Assembly (NCBI GenBank): GCA_029948255.1
Contig: JALIZF010001863.1
Location: forward strand, 940,501-1,004,500
Direction: 5' to 3'
Source: Telmatactis stephensoni
Lineage: Eukaryota; Cnidaria; Anthozoa; Actiniaria; Isophelliidae
DNA: 64,000 bases
This document shows positions 33,286 to 46,464 of this stretch, in pieces. Both the position numbers and the translations under genes were made by a program. A model generated the notes under the pieces. The model worked only from the letters and a program-made list of their open reading frames with translations. It did no database searches and had not been told where the DNA came from. Within the stretch, counting starts at the first letter, position 1. Each line of letters starts with the position of its first letter.

Positions 33286-34350
33286 GCCATTGTTGTTTTG
33301 ACTCACCCCGCCTCACATTTATCTTTGCACAATCGAAAAAAACCTTCCTGTTTTGTTCTTGTTTGTCATTTTTACCATGCAAACTTTTACACTTTGTCAT
33401 TTTTTACTGGCAAAGGAAAAAGACCTATTGTCTCATACTATCATTTGCATGTTTTCGTCGATCATTCGAAAACTATTTCTAAAGTTTGTATTGCTTCAAT
33501 ACAGTTTTTCAGGCTGGACATTTTATTCAAAACAAAAGCCTTGAATTATTGTTATTATTTTTTGGAAAGATTTCATTGCAAATTGCACTCACTCGTCAGG
33601 GAGATTTTCCACGAATCCAAGAAAAAGTTGGTAAGAATTACAAATATAAGATGAGAAAGTTCGTTCCTATTCACTAACGTAAACTAGTGTTTGCGCAAAG
33701 TTGACACTACCAAGCATTAAGACGTCAAACCGTCTGCACATAGTCCTAGCATGAAAATATCAAGCTTGTAGCTAACAGCTGCTTTTCTACAAAAAGCATC
33801 AAAAACGTCCTTCGTAACAGCGCGGTGTTCACAATCAAGTGTGACCAAGATGCAGACCATCAACAAAGTTCGACTTCATGAATAGAGGATATTACATGGC
33901 CGTGCGGAGATACATCACCTTGCACATTTACGTTAGTGACTAGGAACTTCCTCATCTCATATTTGAAATCCTTACATATCATCACCACGTATATAGGACC
34001 AGCTTGACTAGTTAGCTACGTCGTCACAACTATGAAACGTTAATCCGAGCACGATATAAATGTCACTGCCCTGTATGACTCGAACACTACTCAAACATAC
34101 ACTACTTGGAAAACACACTCTACAATCTTGTACTTAGGAATACAACATTACAGTAAACTGCCGGTTAAAGTAGACGTCGAGAGCAGAAAACGGGCCTCTA
34201 AGGAAGGCCTTCTAAAAACACTAATTGTCGTCCCACTGGCTCTGTAAGTCCACCAGTTATTAAATGCTATCAATAAAATAACAGAATTAGAACCTAGTCT
34301 TCGTTAATCAAATGCAGTTAGACCGAAAGAGCTCGTAACTATATGCATGA

Positions 34351-34352
34351 TT

Positions 34353-34401
<49 letters not shown>

Positions 34402-34402
34402 A
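34351..34402. repeat. (AAC)n microsatellite
   Basis: About 17 ACA/AAC units. The paralogous position near 62240 has only a short A-run. Confidence 0.95.
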
Positions 34403-34476
34403 AATCCGTATTTTCTCACACGCAGATGAAAATATATACAGTAGCGTAGCTGCTTTTCAAGTAGCCGGCCGTGAGT

Positions 34477-35486
34477 TAGCCTGCGTAGCGGCCCTAAGGG
34501 GAAAAGAAAGGGCAGAAGTGGAGAAAGGGGAGGGGAAGGGACTGGGGTGAGGAGGGAGGGGGAATGGGGAGAGGAGGGGAGGAAGGGCCTGCAACGAACC
34601 CCCAAGTTTTTTCGAAACGCCCCCTTATTAATTATTCATGTTTCTTGCAAACGTAAAGTAACACTTGTCAAAATGATCCAATTAAAATTCGAGGTCAATT
34701 CAAGGTCAGCAACAACCGCTAACTGTTAAAACACCCAAAATTATATCTGCTCCAGTTGTCGGTCGTCAAGGAAAATTTAAAATGTACTCAAGGTCGAAAA
34801 AAGCAAGAAAACTCATTCAATGATATATGTCGTTTGTGCGACACTAATCTTTCCAAATTTGGATCTTTGGCGTTCAAAAGTTTTGTGAATAATTTCAAAA
34901 TGTCACGTACCGCTTCCAGTCGAAAGTCTTTGTTTGGGAATTCGAACCAGTCTTCTACCTCAAGTTTAGATGCGAACTTAAACAGCGATGATTTAGATCC
35001 ATCCTCCATAGACTCCATAGGATTTGTGCTTTAATAAAGTCTTTATTGCTTATCAAAGTGGCAGTGTTGTAGTGAAGAGCACATTTGAAGACTCTAATAT
35101 CTTAAAGAACATTTGCCTAGCTGTTATTATACAGCTGTTGGATCGACGGTCATTGTTCGGCCTTCAAAATCAAGCCAAATCCTTTTTCTTTTAAAGAATT
35201 TAAAACACTGTCAAGCTTTTCGTTGAAATCCTAAGTCATATGTTGCTGTCTTGTGTCGCTAGCTCGTCTGGTTTCCATCGCGTTTGACATATGATTGACG
35301 TCTCATAGCTCTCGACCAATGGGAATTTTTCGTTCGTATATGAACGAAGATTTCGAAAAAAATTGGGGGTTCGTTGCAGGCCCTTCCTCCCCTCCTCTCC
35401 CCATTCCCCCTCCTTCCTCGCCCCAGTCCCTTCCCCTCCCCTTTCCCCTCTTCTTCCTTTCCCCCTTAGGGCCGCTACGCAGGCTA
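34477..35486. mobile_element. 1 kb Mutator-like element with 9-base target duplication and a captured exon
   Basis: Inverted ends TAGCCTGCGTAGCGGCCCTA with long G-rich/C-rich subterminal tracts and an inner pair around GGGCCTGCAACGAACCCCC. GCCGTGAGT flanks both sides (34468-34476 and 35487-35495). The paralogous locus near 62310 has a single GGCCATGAGTTGAT, that is, an empty site. An 8-to-11-base duplication is characteristic of Mutator-like elements. Confidence 0.85.
34756..35034 (+). pseudogene. captured 3' exon inside the Mutator-like element
   Basis: A possible acceptor (tctgctccag) is followed by an open frame of 92 codons, LSVVKENLKC..., with a short Cys pair in DICRLCDTNLSKFG, and a Ser/Asp-rich tail. 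It ends in TAA overlapping an AATAAA polyadenylation signal. No transposase similarity is seen. It looks like the 3' end of a host gene, perhaps of a zinc-binding-type protein, carried by the element. The identity is uncertain. Confidence 0.4.
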
Positions 35487-35759
35487 GCCGTGAGTTGATA
35501 AGGATCTTATTCCAGAATTAATAAAAACAAAAGCTACAATTCATTGTATATACTAAAAGAATTAAGAAAGAATTACTGGGTCTCTACTCATAAGGACACA
35601 TATTTGTATTGTCAAAGAAAGATAGTTACTTAGGACTGTACTTTCCAATCAACATTGAGTCGTACCCCGAACTTGCCTTGCTAGTTTGTACAAAGACTAG
35701 CTAAAGAGTGTGCGAGTGTGACAAATATCGATAGTCCTTACATAATAACTTAATATATA

Positions 35760-38700
35760 AATTGGGTATTACCTAATAGCGGAGCTCCCGAAAAAGATAT
35801 TTGATAATCAGTTCAAAGATATGTGCGACACATCACTGGTTATATGCAGTTGATAACAGAAAATCAATCGACATTCGTTAATAATTGAAAGTAATTGACC
35901 GATGGATAGAAATATGTTCTTCCAATCCGATTCAGATTACTTTTTTCAACGTCATGATGGTTACATATATATTATATGTTATAATTGAAAAAAAAACCCC
36001 GATATTTAACAATTATTCGCCGAAGGCGAAGTGATTATCGGGGAATATTTACCGAGCTGCGAGTCTTCGAGCATATTTTGAATAAATAACGGAAAAAAAT
36101 TTTTTTTTCTGTAATTGAAACGACTGTTCACCATTTTGAAACTGAAAGCTTGTAAGTAAAGCTTGTAAGTAAATATAGCACCATAAGATTCCAATTTCGA
36201 CCAATGAGCGCGCCGGATTGTTATATTCACTTGAATAAAAATACTAATAATCAATAATACTTATTGGCTTATATATAGAGTAAAACACAAACAACTTTGA
36301 ATTCTTATTGTGTGCATCCTTCTAGTGCACAATTTATTATGAAGAGTGCTTATTCAACATCCTAGCTAATGTTACATAATTATTCTTCTTTAAAAAAGTT
36401 TACAAGAGATAATCATGCATTACATCAAACATCTGGAAAACGTAGACCCGACAAATGCACATACATGTTAGCTCCGGGGACTAAAGCATTATGAAAGATA
36501 AGCTAAAGATTACAACGAGAAGGAAATTAACATCATGATATACATGTATTTGGAATACTATTAAACTGCAACATAGACATTATATTCCATGCGTTGATGT
36601 ACGATCCAACTGAAATAAATTAGAACAATGATTGTAAATGATTCTGCAAACAATGAATCAATACATTGTTTGTAAAAACGTCTTTTTGGTGCATGTGGAT
36701 GTCATATTTATAGCTAGTACTTGCATTGAGAGCCCATGATGTCATAAAACGACAAATAAAAAAAATAAAGAATTTGAATTTTTGCTTGATGCTGAATACA
36801 GGTGATATAAAACAATTAGTAGACCATTAGTAGAGTTGCCAAACATAAAACAGAATTTGTGATAGACCAAGCATGTTTATACTATAATGCACATTAGGAC
36901 TAATAAGAAAGAACAGAATAATCTCACCTGCTTAATAAAAATGACTGTCGTCTGTAAAAATACCTGTGTACTGCAAACCTATATATAGCCGAATTAAAAC
37001 AAAAAAAAAGTCACTAGCCTGAGAATGTTGAAATTAAAAACAATAATAAAAATAATAATGATGATATCAAAATAAAACCGCATTCTCATAAATGTATACC
37101 ACCTACTATTCCCCAGTTTCAAGTACTGGGAACTAAAAAAATCAAATAAGAACAACATAACCTGTATTCTGAATTGCTATGTCCTCTATCTAAATTGGAT
37201 TGGATAAGATAGTCAATAGGTTAATAGTGACATAATTAATATTAAATATGAACACTTGAATTGTATTGAACGCTAGAAAGGAATGAACAAAATATGAAAC
37301 AAATGAATGGCTGAATAAATAAGTGAATGAGTAAATGATTGACTGGGTGTATGAGTGAGTGAGTGAATATCCCTAGCCACAAAGGCCAATGAGATATCAT
37401 AGCCACAAAGGCTAACCACAGCCATCAAGGCCAATCACATATTCATAGCCACACAGGCCAATCACACATCCTCACCCACAAAGGGTAATAGGATGCAAAA
37501 GTACCTGATTTCAAACTGCAATAGTGCTAGGGTGGTTTTTTATTTCAGTTTTGTTAGTCTTTCCATTTCAATTGATTGCCACAAATTTAGTGAAATACAC
37601 ACTAAAATTGTTGAAAACTTGGTTTTATCGAGTCTATCTTCTTTCCACAATGAAATACAGAGTTATCGTTTCAAATCAAATTCTTGTAAAATGTTTCAAA
37701 TGCTGTTGACTATATATCAAATTTGATTACTGTACTTTTATAGCATGTACATGTAGAAATATTTTTGGTTTGAGCTCTGAAAATATCATTTTGCAAATTA
37801 TTATTTCAATGGTCTAATTTGGACTTTAATGTTAATTTTCAGCTTTTTACAATTTGAAATCAGGTAATAGCCACACAGGCCAATCAGATATTCAGAGCCA
37901 CAAAGGCCCATCATTCAAATAGTCTAATATACGATATATTAATTATTTATTAATTTTCACTTTTCAATTGATATTCATACTTACTAGGCTTCATTACTTG
38001 GGGTTGTGACTTTCTCTCTAAAATTGGGTTAAAGACATAAAAAATACATTTCATTTCCAAATTTCAAGATTGTAAAGCTAATATTTTTATAATGCTATTC
38101 ACAGTCTCATGCGTAAGAATAGGTATTATAAGTATTATAAGTATAGTAAATTACACTTTTCAAGAAGAAAGAATGAAAAATACCACACTTATTTGATGAA
38201 ATTGAATTATTACCACAAGTACTTTTCACTTTTCAATTGCTTTTCATACTTACTAGACTCCACTAACTTCTTCTTTGTCTCTAAAATTAGGGGGAAAATA
38301 CTAAATTTCGTTTTCATTAAAGTTTTCAAAGTTCATGCAGCTCTATTAAATGACTGGTGTACTAATTTACTTAACATATGTTTTTCCCAACTATAAAAAT
38401 GGGAATTTAACTCAGCTTTATTAAATAACAATAAATTATAATGTTGCAAAATAGCTACTAACTTACCCTGTCCATTATCATCTCCCATGTTTTCATCTGC
38501 AACAAAACAAGGCTTAATGAAGTAATAATATTTGTTTTAAACAATTCTAGAGTGGTTAACTTTTGATTTATAAACAGCTACAGGTGAAGTTGACGTGACA
38601 TATAGCCTCAGTCAGGCCTCTAATAGCTGTCCAAATTTAGTGCTATATATGTAGAGCGATTTTATTTAATCCGTGACATAAAAACAAAATTGTAACTAAC

Positions 38701-38850
38701 TACTTAGTTGTACTTTATTTCACGGATTAAGTAAAGTAGCTCTATATATCTTCTGTATTTTACAAAAGTTTGACTTATAACGAAAAGTCAAGAAATAAAA
38801 GAAGATTCCTTGTAAATTTTGACGAAATTATATCGGATTCTGAGCTTAAA
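35760..38850. other. AT-rich region without a recognised gene
   Basis: Contains a transposon-end-like patch (ATTCGCCGAAGGCGAAGTGA at 36014), a degraded (TGAG)n at 37340, and a minisatellite of AGCCACAAAGGCCAATCA-like units at 37376-37490 with two more units at 37866-37910. An inverted pair lies at 38645-38745. Open frames here are low-complexity. Confidence 0.5.
37376..37490. repeat. minisatellite, unit about 27 bases
   Basis: Four to five degenerate units built on ATAGCCACAAAGGCCAATCA. Confidence 0.8.
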
Positions 38851-39253
38851 AGTCAATTTTTAATTAACAAACTGGTAAACTGAAACGTTTGAAACAGAAA
38901 AATAAGAAATATTTGAAAATTTTGTCTAAGCAGAGTTATTAACTCTGCCAGAATAAACACGGAAAAAATTTTCTGTTGCTTAATTATTGAAGTTGCTCGT
39001 ATTTTATTTCTTAGAGACCAAAACAGATAAACTCGAGTAGCTTCAAACTGATAAGACTGATAAGACCGTCCTTGGAGCTTATGGCCGAAAGGCTCGGCGA
39101 AATAAAAACGAAAATGGTCGAAGAAACAACCACTAAATAATGTCCACACCGTCCTACGATTCATTTTTAAAGATTATTTAAGCTTTATTTTGCATCTCAC
39201 CTGAAACAGATGACTCTTGCTCGCTTTTTGCCCTCTTTTCTTTTACAATTTCA

Positions 39254-39724
39254 TTAATTATCCTGTAACTCAGTTGCCTGGCTATTTCTTGAACGCCTTT
39301 TTCTTTCGCGGTCTCTTTCTCTTTCGTATTCAGTAAAATTTTCTCTAACTGTCCTTTGTCTTTGGCTTTCCCTTTCTGTATCATCTTCGGTAAAATTCTC
39401 TCTAATTATCCTTTGTCTTTGTCTTTCCCTTTCTCTTTCGTATTCAGTAAAATTTTCTCTGATTGCTTTCTGTCTCAGGCTTTACCTTTCTCTATCCTCT
39501 TCGGTGTAATTCTCTCTGATTGCTTTCTGTCGTTGTCTTTCTCGTTCTTTATCTTCTTCGGTCAAGTTTCGCCTCTGCTCGCGCTTTCTTTCTCGTTCAG
39601 CTTTACGTTTTTCTTCGGTATAATTTCTTTGTCTTTGTCTTTCTTTTTCACGTCTCTTCTGTTTTTCTTCTTCAGTCAGAACTCTTTTCCTCGGTTTTTC
39701 GTCTTTTTTGTCTTTCTTGTCCAT
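39254..39724 (-). pseudogene. charged 19-residue-repeat reading frame with internal stop
   Basis: The ATG (complement of 39722-39724) opens MDKKDKKDEKPRKRVLTEEE and then degenerate repeats of about 19 residues of the type ENFTEYERERERQRQ. One in-frame TAA lies at 39482-39484; the repeat frame is otherwise open to a stop at 39254. Similar Arg/Glu-rich repeat N-termini occur in Helitron-associated helicase proteins of invertebrates, but no helicase or Rep motif is present. It could equally be an expanding coding minisatellite. It is likely decayed. Confidence 0.4.
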
Positions 39725-39939
39725 TGCAGTAAATTAACTCGAAATTTATATTTGAATGTTTGTTTGTCCTTTCAAGGGCTAAAAGTTGTACGATAACTGT
39801 ACGATACAAGTGAAAAAAAGTGAAAACTCGAAAACTTTGCACTTAGTGTTATAAGAGTCCCGTATGACTGTACGCGTCAACATCCTGTGGGCTTCCTGTG
39901 TCGGTCCATGAAAAATCAGCTCGATGGGTTTACATACCA

Positions 39940-40400
39940 TTTTTTCTTAGGTATGGTGCTCCGCGCCCGCGCGCCTTTGGCGCGCGCGGGAGCTCCGCTA
40001 ATAATATACATGCAAAAATTTCTCGATGCTGATTGGCTAAGAGCAGTGCTGTTTCGAGGAAATTTAGTGCAGAAAAAAGGAAATTTAGTGCCAAAAACAG
40101 GAAATTTAGTGCAATAATTCTTTTGGCAGAAAACAGCCAAAATGCACTTAAACGTCAAATTCTTCTTTTATTCGTCAAAGAAACAATTTATAAAACACTT
40201 TCAGCGGGATTTGTTTCCAAATTCGAAAATATGCAAGAAAAATATGTTAAAAAGTGCCCAAGTTTCGGGTGAAAAGTTGTGAATTTTTTCCTTGAGCGCG
40301 CGCTTGGTGACGACATCGTCAGGTCACTTTCGAACACTGGGCGCGCGCTAACCTGATTTTCAACTGAAAAGCTACAGAAAATTTGAAAATATTGCTCAAA
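39940..40400. other. GC-alternating and short-repeat region
   Basis: GCGCCCGCGCGCC hairpin at 39963-39990, three copies of GGAAATTTAGTGC at 40058-40112, and a second GC-alternating patch at 40296-40350. Probably remnants of an inverted-repeat element. No gene. Confidence 0.5.
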
Positions 40401-40984
40401 TTTTTGCATGTATATCATTAAAAGGAAATAATATGGTTTATTCGTGCAATTTAGAATGAATTTGACTCGTGAGTTTTCAAAGAGAACAAATTGCACTCGC
40501 CCTACGGGCTAAAATTTTGAACTCTTTGAAAACTCACTCGTGCAAATTTGTTCTAAATTGCACTCGTAACCATATTATTTCCTATACAAACTAAATCTAA
40601 TTTCCTGTTTACATCACGTTTGGAGTCAAAGAGAAACCCTGCGTTGGTCTTTTTGGGTTATAGTGAAAGAGGGTGCGTCAAACAAGAAACAATTAATACA
40701 GATAAATACACAAATCCTATAATCAAAACGGTCAGGGTTACAACATTTAAAATGCTTAACTAGTAAATTACTCAAAAATACATTAAGGTTAATAAATGCA
40801 TAATTACTGGAAATCTGTAGCGTAACACAAGTATCACAACAATTACAAGAACATTGGCTAATCCGTACTTTCTAACTTCTATATAAAACCATCCATAAAT
40901 TCATTACTCTCTTATACTCCGTCAAAGTGCCAAGACTCGAAATGTCAGTGAGTAATTTCTCTATTTATACGGAAATACAAATTT

Positions 40985-41082
40985 CAAGGCTTGTAGACAA
41001 ATGGCTGCAAATTTCTCAGTGATGTAAAAAGACGCGATGAGAAATTTATGTCTGACAAACAAATCAATAGATACGGGCTACC
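40985..41082. mobile_element. right end of the GGTGGCCCGTACC family
   Basis: Ends GATACGGGCTACC, then TTAA (41083-41086). The same TTAA begins the next element end (GGTGACTCGAAGTAG), so two families abut at one target. Confidence 0.65.
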
Positions 41083-41086
41083 TTAA

Positions 41087-41190
41087 GGTGACTCGAAGTA
41101 GTTGTTTTCAGACCGCACCGCGCATTTTCATTTGGCGCAATGGAAAACTTAATGCGCACCAAGAAAACGGTCATTCAAATCAGTTACAAA
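41087..41190. mobile_element. left end of the GGTGACTCGAAGTAG family (TTAA type)
   Basis: Matches in inverse the right end of the element at 44380-46030 through TTTTCAGACCGCACCG. Truncated. Confidence 0.65.
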
Positions 41191-41397
41191 TTTCAATTCA
41201 CCTCTTGCTGAAAGTCAGAAATATAAGCAGCGACTCTCAAATTGGCATTTCTTTAAAAGCTTGTTTGTGATTCGTTACTCTGTCTCTAAACTTTCACATC
41301 CGGATGTCTAAGTTTACATAATGTCTGGCTTTGCATATTATACCAATGCTACGTTTTATCTTACTTGATACAAATGATATATGAGACTTCCAATTAA

Positions 41398-43102
41398 GGT
41401 GGCTCGACTGGGTTTTGTTTGAGGCGCACCTCCGCTGTTTGATCGCAAAATGCGTCGCGGCAAAAAACTTAGTTTCAAAAAAATTCCACAACAAGTCTAG
41501 AGATAGATTAAAGTTTCTTTTGACGTTTAAATCATTTTGATCGGAGTTTTCAATAATTTATAGTGGCGGCATGGCGATTTTCATAAACCTGATTTTTTGG
41601 AAAAACTAGACCTTTGTACAAAACCGCATTTATTGGTTCATAAAATCTGGATCAAGTTCTGCACTCTTACTCAGCTTCAACGATTTCTATGGAAGCGTTT
41701 TTGAATAAAACGCGCTTGAACTTTTACGCATCAAAAAAGTAAACAATTTCAAGCATTCAGTTTACTTGGCCGAAAACCTTACTTTTAGGACTCGGAAATA
41801 GCTTTTTTTGAGCTCATATTGTCGACACATTCAATAACTGTTCGTTTGGAAAAGTAGAACAAAATTACGCCGCACGATTTTGAGAAATATGAATTTAGGT
41901 CAAGTTGATAGAGGTGCGCCTTTTCATCTTTTGTTTATCATTTCACTTATCTTTATAAAAAGTAAGATAACTTAAGATTTGCTCGATAATTTTTTTTCTA
42001 ACTTCAGTATCAGCATTTTCACCAAGTTGTTTCTTAATCCTACACATTTCATGGCCATGCATTGAAGCATTGTAAGATATCCAAAATAAATGATAAAAAC
42101 GTACATTTTTAGGCCGCTTACTTCGCGTTGACGATGTTTTGGTCGTCAAGCGTCTTCATAGTCCAGTTTTTTTCTGAACTTGTGAATTCCGATTCCGCTT
42201 GTTGCACTCATCCTTTGTTATTTTAATACAAGCCATTGAAATTGCTGTTTCAAATTATCATACTCGAAGCCACATGGAAGGTTTACAAAAGGCAAACAAG
42301 AGCGGCATATATCGGAATTCACAAGTTCAGAAAAAAACTGGACAATGAAGACGCTTGACGACCAAAACATCGTCAACGCGAAGTAAGCGGCATAAAAATG
42401 TACGTTTTTATCATTTATTTTAGATATCTTACAATACTTCAATGGCCATGAAATGTGTAGGATTAAGAAACAACTTGGTGAAAATGATGATACTGAAGTT
42501 AGAAAAAAATTTATTGAGCAAATCTTAAGTTATCTTACTTTTTATAAAGATAAGTGAAATGATAAACAAAAGATGGAAAGGCGCACCTCTATCAACTTGA
42601 CCTAAATTCATAGTTCTCAAAATCGTGCGGCGTAATTTTGTTCTACTTTTCCAAACGAACAGTTATTGAATGTGTCGACGATATGAGCTCAAAAAAAGCT
42701 ATTTCCGAGACCTAAAAGTAAGGTTTTCGGCCAAGTATACTGAATGCTTGGAATTGTTTACTTTTTTGATGCGTAAAAGTTCAAGCGCGTTTTATTCAAA
42801 AACGCTTCTATAGAAATCGTTGAAGCTGAGTAAGAGTGCAGAACTTGATCTAGATTTTATGAACCAATAAATGCGGTTTTGTACAAAACTCTAGTTTTTC
42901 CAAAAAATCAGGTTTATGAAAATCGCCATGCCGCCACTATAAATTATTGAAAACTCCGATCAAAATGATTTAAACGTCAAAAGAAACTTTAATCTATCTC
43001 TAGACTTGTTGTGGAATTTTTTTGAAATTAGGTTTTTTGCCGCGACGCATTTTGCGATCAAACAGCGGAGGTGCGCCTCAAACAAAACCCAGTCGAGCCA
43101 CC
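41398..43102. mobile_element. complete 1.7 kb palindromic element, TTAA type
   Basis: Arms of about 850 bases are nearly perfect inverses with ends GGTGGCTCGACTGGG. TTAA flanks both sides (41394-41397 and 43103-43106). A second copy spans 47565-55135. Open frames are not conserved between arms and no transposase is recognised. The centre (42105-42370) holds the uninterrupted sequences that serve as empty sites for two insertions in the second copy. Confidence 0.85.
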
Positions 43103-43136
43103 TTAAGATGACTATCTAGAGCTATTCCTAAATATT

Positions 43137-43700
43137 TCATTTCAGTTTCACGTTTAATGTATTTGTTGTCAATTTGCAGACGTATATCATAAACGAACGT
43201 TGTGAGTTTGTATGACCTCGACTTCTACAAATTCTATCGAATTTTTTCGTGAAATTTTCTAAGTATGGGATAGAAAAAGATGTTAACATACCTGCTACCA
43301 AATGTCGTTGTCTTTGCTGCACTGTAGGTATAATTCAGTAAGCTTCAAAAGTAAGCAACTACATCGAGTCGACGTTTGAGCTGTCAAGGTAAACCCTCAT
43401 GGTTTGTTAATTTATTCAAAACAACACGTTACTATCTGTTGCAAATTTCCGCACGGGATTTAGACTTTTGGGAACAAAGACAGTAGTTCTCTGACTCCAA
43501 TTGCTTCTGAGTCTAAATTCCGTGTGGAATTTTGCAACAAATAGTAAGGTGTTGTTTTGAATAAATTAACAAACCACGAGGGTTTACTCTGGCATCTCAA
43601 ATGTCTACTCGATGTAGTTGCTTATTTTTGAAGCTTACTGAATTATACCTATAGTGCAGCAAAGACAACGACATTTGGCAACAGGTGTTACGAGAGGGAC
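43137..43700. mobile_element. central fragment of the GGTGGCCCGTACC palindrome family
   Basis: Inverted arms meet near 43480; the sequence matches 56450-56760. Both termini are missing. Confidence 0.65.
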
Positions 43701-43779
43701 ATCGTAAGGAATCGCCTGCTCTGCTAACTCGTTTATTAGACTTTGAACAAGAGCTAATTACAAGCTAAGCAAGGGTTGG

Positions 43780-44230
43780 TACTACAAGGCGGGATAGAGC
43801 CAGGCCAACCAGAAAGACGTTCCTTAGTCGGAAGGGCTGTCAGAAGGAGTTCCTTACTCGATCACTTTCCTTACTTAGGGCTGTACTTTCCAATTAACAC
43901 TGAGTCGTACCCCAAACTTGCCTCGCTAGTTTGTACAAATATATCCTTAGTTAATGTGCGAGTGTAACAAATATCGACAGTCCTTAGATAACAACTAAAC
44001 TAGATCAAATTTCCTGTGTACATCACGTTTGGAGTCAAACAGAAACCACATTGGTCTGTTTGGGTTATAGTCAGGGAGGGTGCGTCACCTAGGATCAAAA
44101 CAATACACAAATCCTACAATCAAAACGGTCAAGGTTACAACACTTAAGATGCATAACTAGTTAATTACTGAAAAATACACTGAGGTTAATAAATACATAA
44201 TTACTGGAAATCTGTAGCGTAAGACTTATC
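43780..44230. repeat. fragment of segmental duplication plus Ly6 upstream block
   Basis: Matches 35620-35745 and 62460-62570 (GTGCGAGTGT...ATATCGA region), followed by the AAACGGTCAAGG upstream block of the Ly6 units. Confidence 0.7.
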
Positions 44231-44379
44231 GCTAGCTTATCAGTTCTGTTATAGTCGTTATGTCCAAGAATAGAAATACAGCACTGTGGAAACTTTGGTG
44301 ATTTAAAGAAAATCAAACAGATTAAATCTTGAAATGTTGAGCATCTGTATGAATTTTTCTATGCAGTTTACCGCTTGTC

Positions 44380-46030
44380 TGAAGCTCATCAATTTCGCGA
44401 AATATTTGAGGAAAACTATTTTTGACGATGTTCGATTTTCGCTATTTTAAAAACGTTGATCGATTCAATTTTAACATGCACCCGTTAAAACTTCAATTTT
44501 ATCCTCGTATTTGGTGTAGAAACCAAGTCCATTGGTGCGCATTAAGTTGTCCATTGCGCCAAATGAAAATGTGCGGTGCGGTAGCATGTATACAATTTGT
44601 CTGCGCATGTCTGTGTTTTGGGCTTGAAATTCATTTGCATATCGAATGCAAGAGATTTTATGTTGACACGGAATATTTGGCTGGCTATCTCGTTCTTCAA
44701 CATTATGTTCAAGTACCGAAATACTGAGACAACTAAAACATGAGCAGTCTACCTACCGCTAGTGCGCTGTGGATAACCATCCAGATCGAAGGCACTCCAG
44801 ATGGGAAAATATCACGCATCAAAGTCAGTAGAAAGTTGTGAGAAGGACCAGAACTCCGCACTTTCGAGTTATAATGTTGGCGTTGAATTCACGTACAAGG
44901 TAAATTTAGTAATGGATGCTATTACCAACATGGTACTGTTGGAATTGGATCCAATAAGAGTACTCTGGACTTCATTGATTGTTGAATAATTAGCCATGTT
45001 TACTGGAATCTCGCGCAAAATTCTTGCATTTCATTCTGAAAATTTTACATCTTTGACAGCGCCCCCCAGCAAAATTATTTAATAATACGCTTTTTCCATG
45101 CCTCGTTCTTGTAAACTAGAGCTTTCTTGCTGGAAACTCCTGGTCCCTCCATGTGATTTCAAGCAATGTTTACAGCGGGGTTCAAGCCTTGTTAAAATTG
45201 ACTAAATTCGGTAGCCTATATTTTATAATCTGCAACATTTATCTAGAAGTTAATGACCTGTTTTTATACATGGTGAGGCCTACAGTTTATGCTGTATGAA
45301 GCAGCGTTTTATACTTTATAAAAGAGCAATAAATTCATCGCTGAAATTTGCATGCAAGCAACGTGCTTGGAAACACGTTCACAAAAATGCTTTGGATCAC
45401 ATGTAGGGACCACGAGTTTGGACTTAAAAAGCTCAGTTTTGCAAGAAAGAAACGTGGAAATAAACTATTACTAAAAAATTACTAAATAAATTTGCTGGGG
45501 GGGGCGCAGTCTCAGATGTCAAATTTTGAAAGTGAATTGCAAGAATTTTGAGCGAAAAAGTACGACATTCCAGTAAACATTGCTAATTATTAAACGATCG
45601 ATGGAGTCTAACATACCCTTATCGGGTCTAATCTACACGGTAACTTGTTGTTAATGGGTTCCACTGCTTAACGTACCTTACATATAAATTTAGCGCCCAC
45701 AATATTACTCGAAAGTGCGGAGTTCTGGTTCTTCTCACAACTTTCTACTGACTTTGACGCGCGATATTTTCCCATCTGGAGTGCCTTCAGTTTGGATAAT
45801 TATTCACACTGACGCACTGGCGGTAGGTAGACTGCTCATGTTTCAGTTGTCTTAGTATTTCGGTAGTTGATCATGATTTTGAAGAACGAGATAGCCAGCC
45901 AAATATTCCATGTCAAAATAAAATTTCTTTTATTCGATATGCAAATGAATTTCAAGCCCAAAACACAGACATGCGCAGATAAATTGTATACATGCTCGGT
46001 GCGGTCTGAAAACAACTACTTCGTGTCACC
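44380..46030. mobile_element. palindromic element of the GGTGACTCGAAGTAG family
   Basis: Arms from about 44535 to 45080 and 45470 to 46000 are imperfect inverses, meeting around C-run/G-run copies of GCAAATTTATT-type sequence. The right end is GTCTGAAAACAACTACTTCG...CACC then TTAA (46031-46034). The left terminus is rearranged. Confidence 0.65.
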
Positions 46031-46464
46031 TTAACTCTAATTTATATGAATATAAATTTGCTATAAAGAAAATACTTTATTATATCTCTGTTAAGACATT
46101 TCCTTTCAAAAATTTGATAGACATATACATTTCTCTTGAGACAGATGCAGAATGTCTATTTGTTATACAAAAACGCGCCAGCCGGTTAAATAAACATTTT
46201 TTCATCGTTTTCTTCGGGTTAAGTAAATTTATTTTTCTTTGTTTTAGATGAAACCTATCCATAAATTCCTTACTCTCTTTTACTCCGACAAAGGGCAAAG
46301 GCTCGAAACGTCAGTAAGCTATTTGTCTTTTTATACAGAGTTACAAATTTCTATTCACCTCTATTGATAGCTAGCGCTAGAATATGAGCAGTGACTCATA
46401 AATTTGCCTTTCTTTAAAAGCTTGCAACTGTGAAATTTCGCATTCTTTAAAAGATTAATTACTT

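Larger units (their letters stand above)
31190..34440. repeat. segmental duplication block, copy 2
   Basis: Collinear with 60430-62300, apart from the insertion at 31723-32220 and extra sequence at 33290-33840. It continues at 35496-35760 after the element at 34477-35486. Confidence 0.8.
40610..41290 (+). repeat. partial Ly6-locus unit without a first exon
   Basis: Carries the upstream block (ATCCTATAATCAAAACGGTCA) and the GAAAGTCAGAAATAT block of the Ly6 5' flank. It is interrupted at 40980-41190 by two TTAA-type element ends and stops before the promoter and signal exon. Confidence 0.75.
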
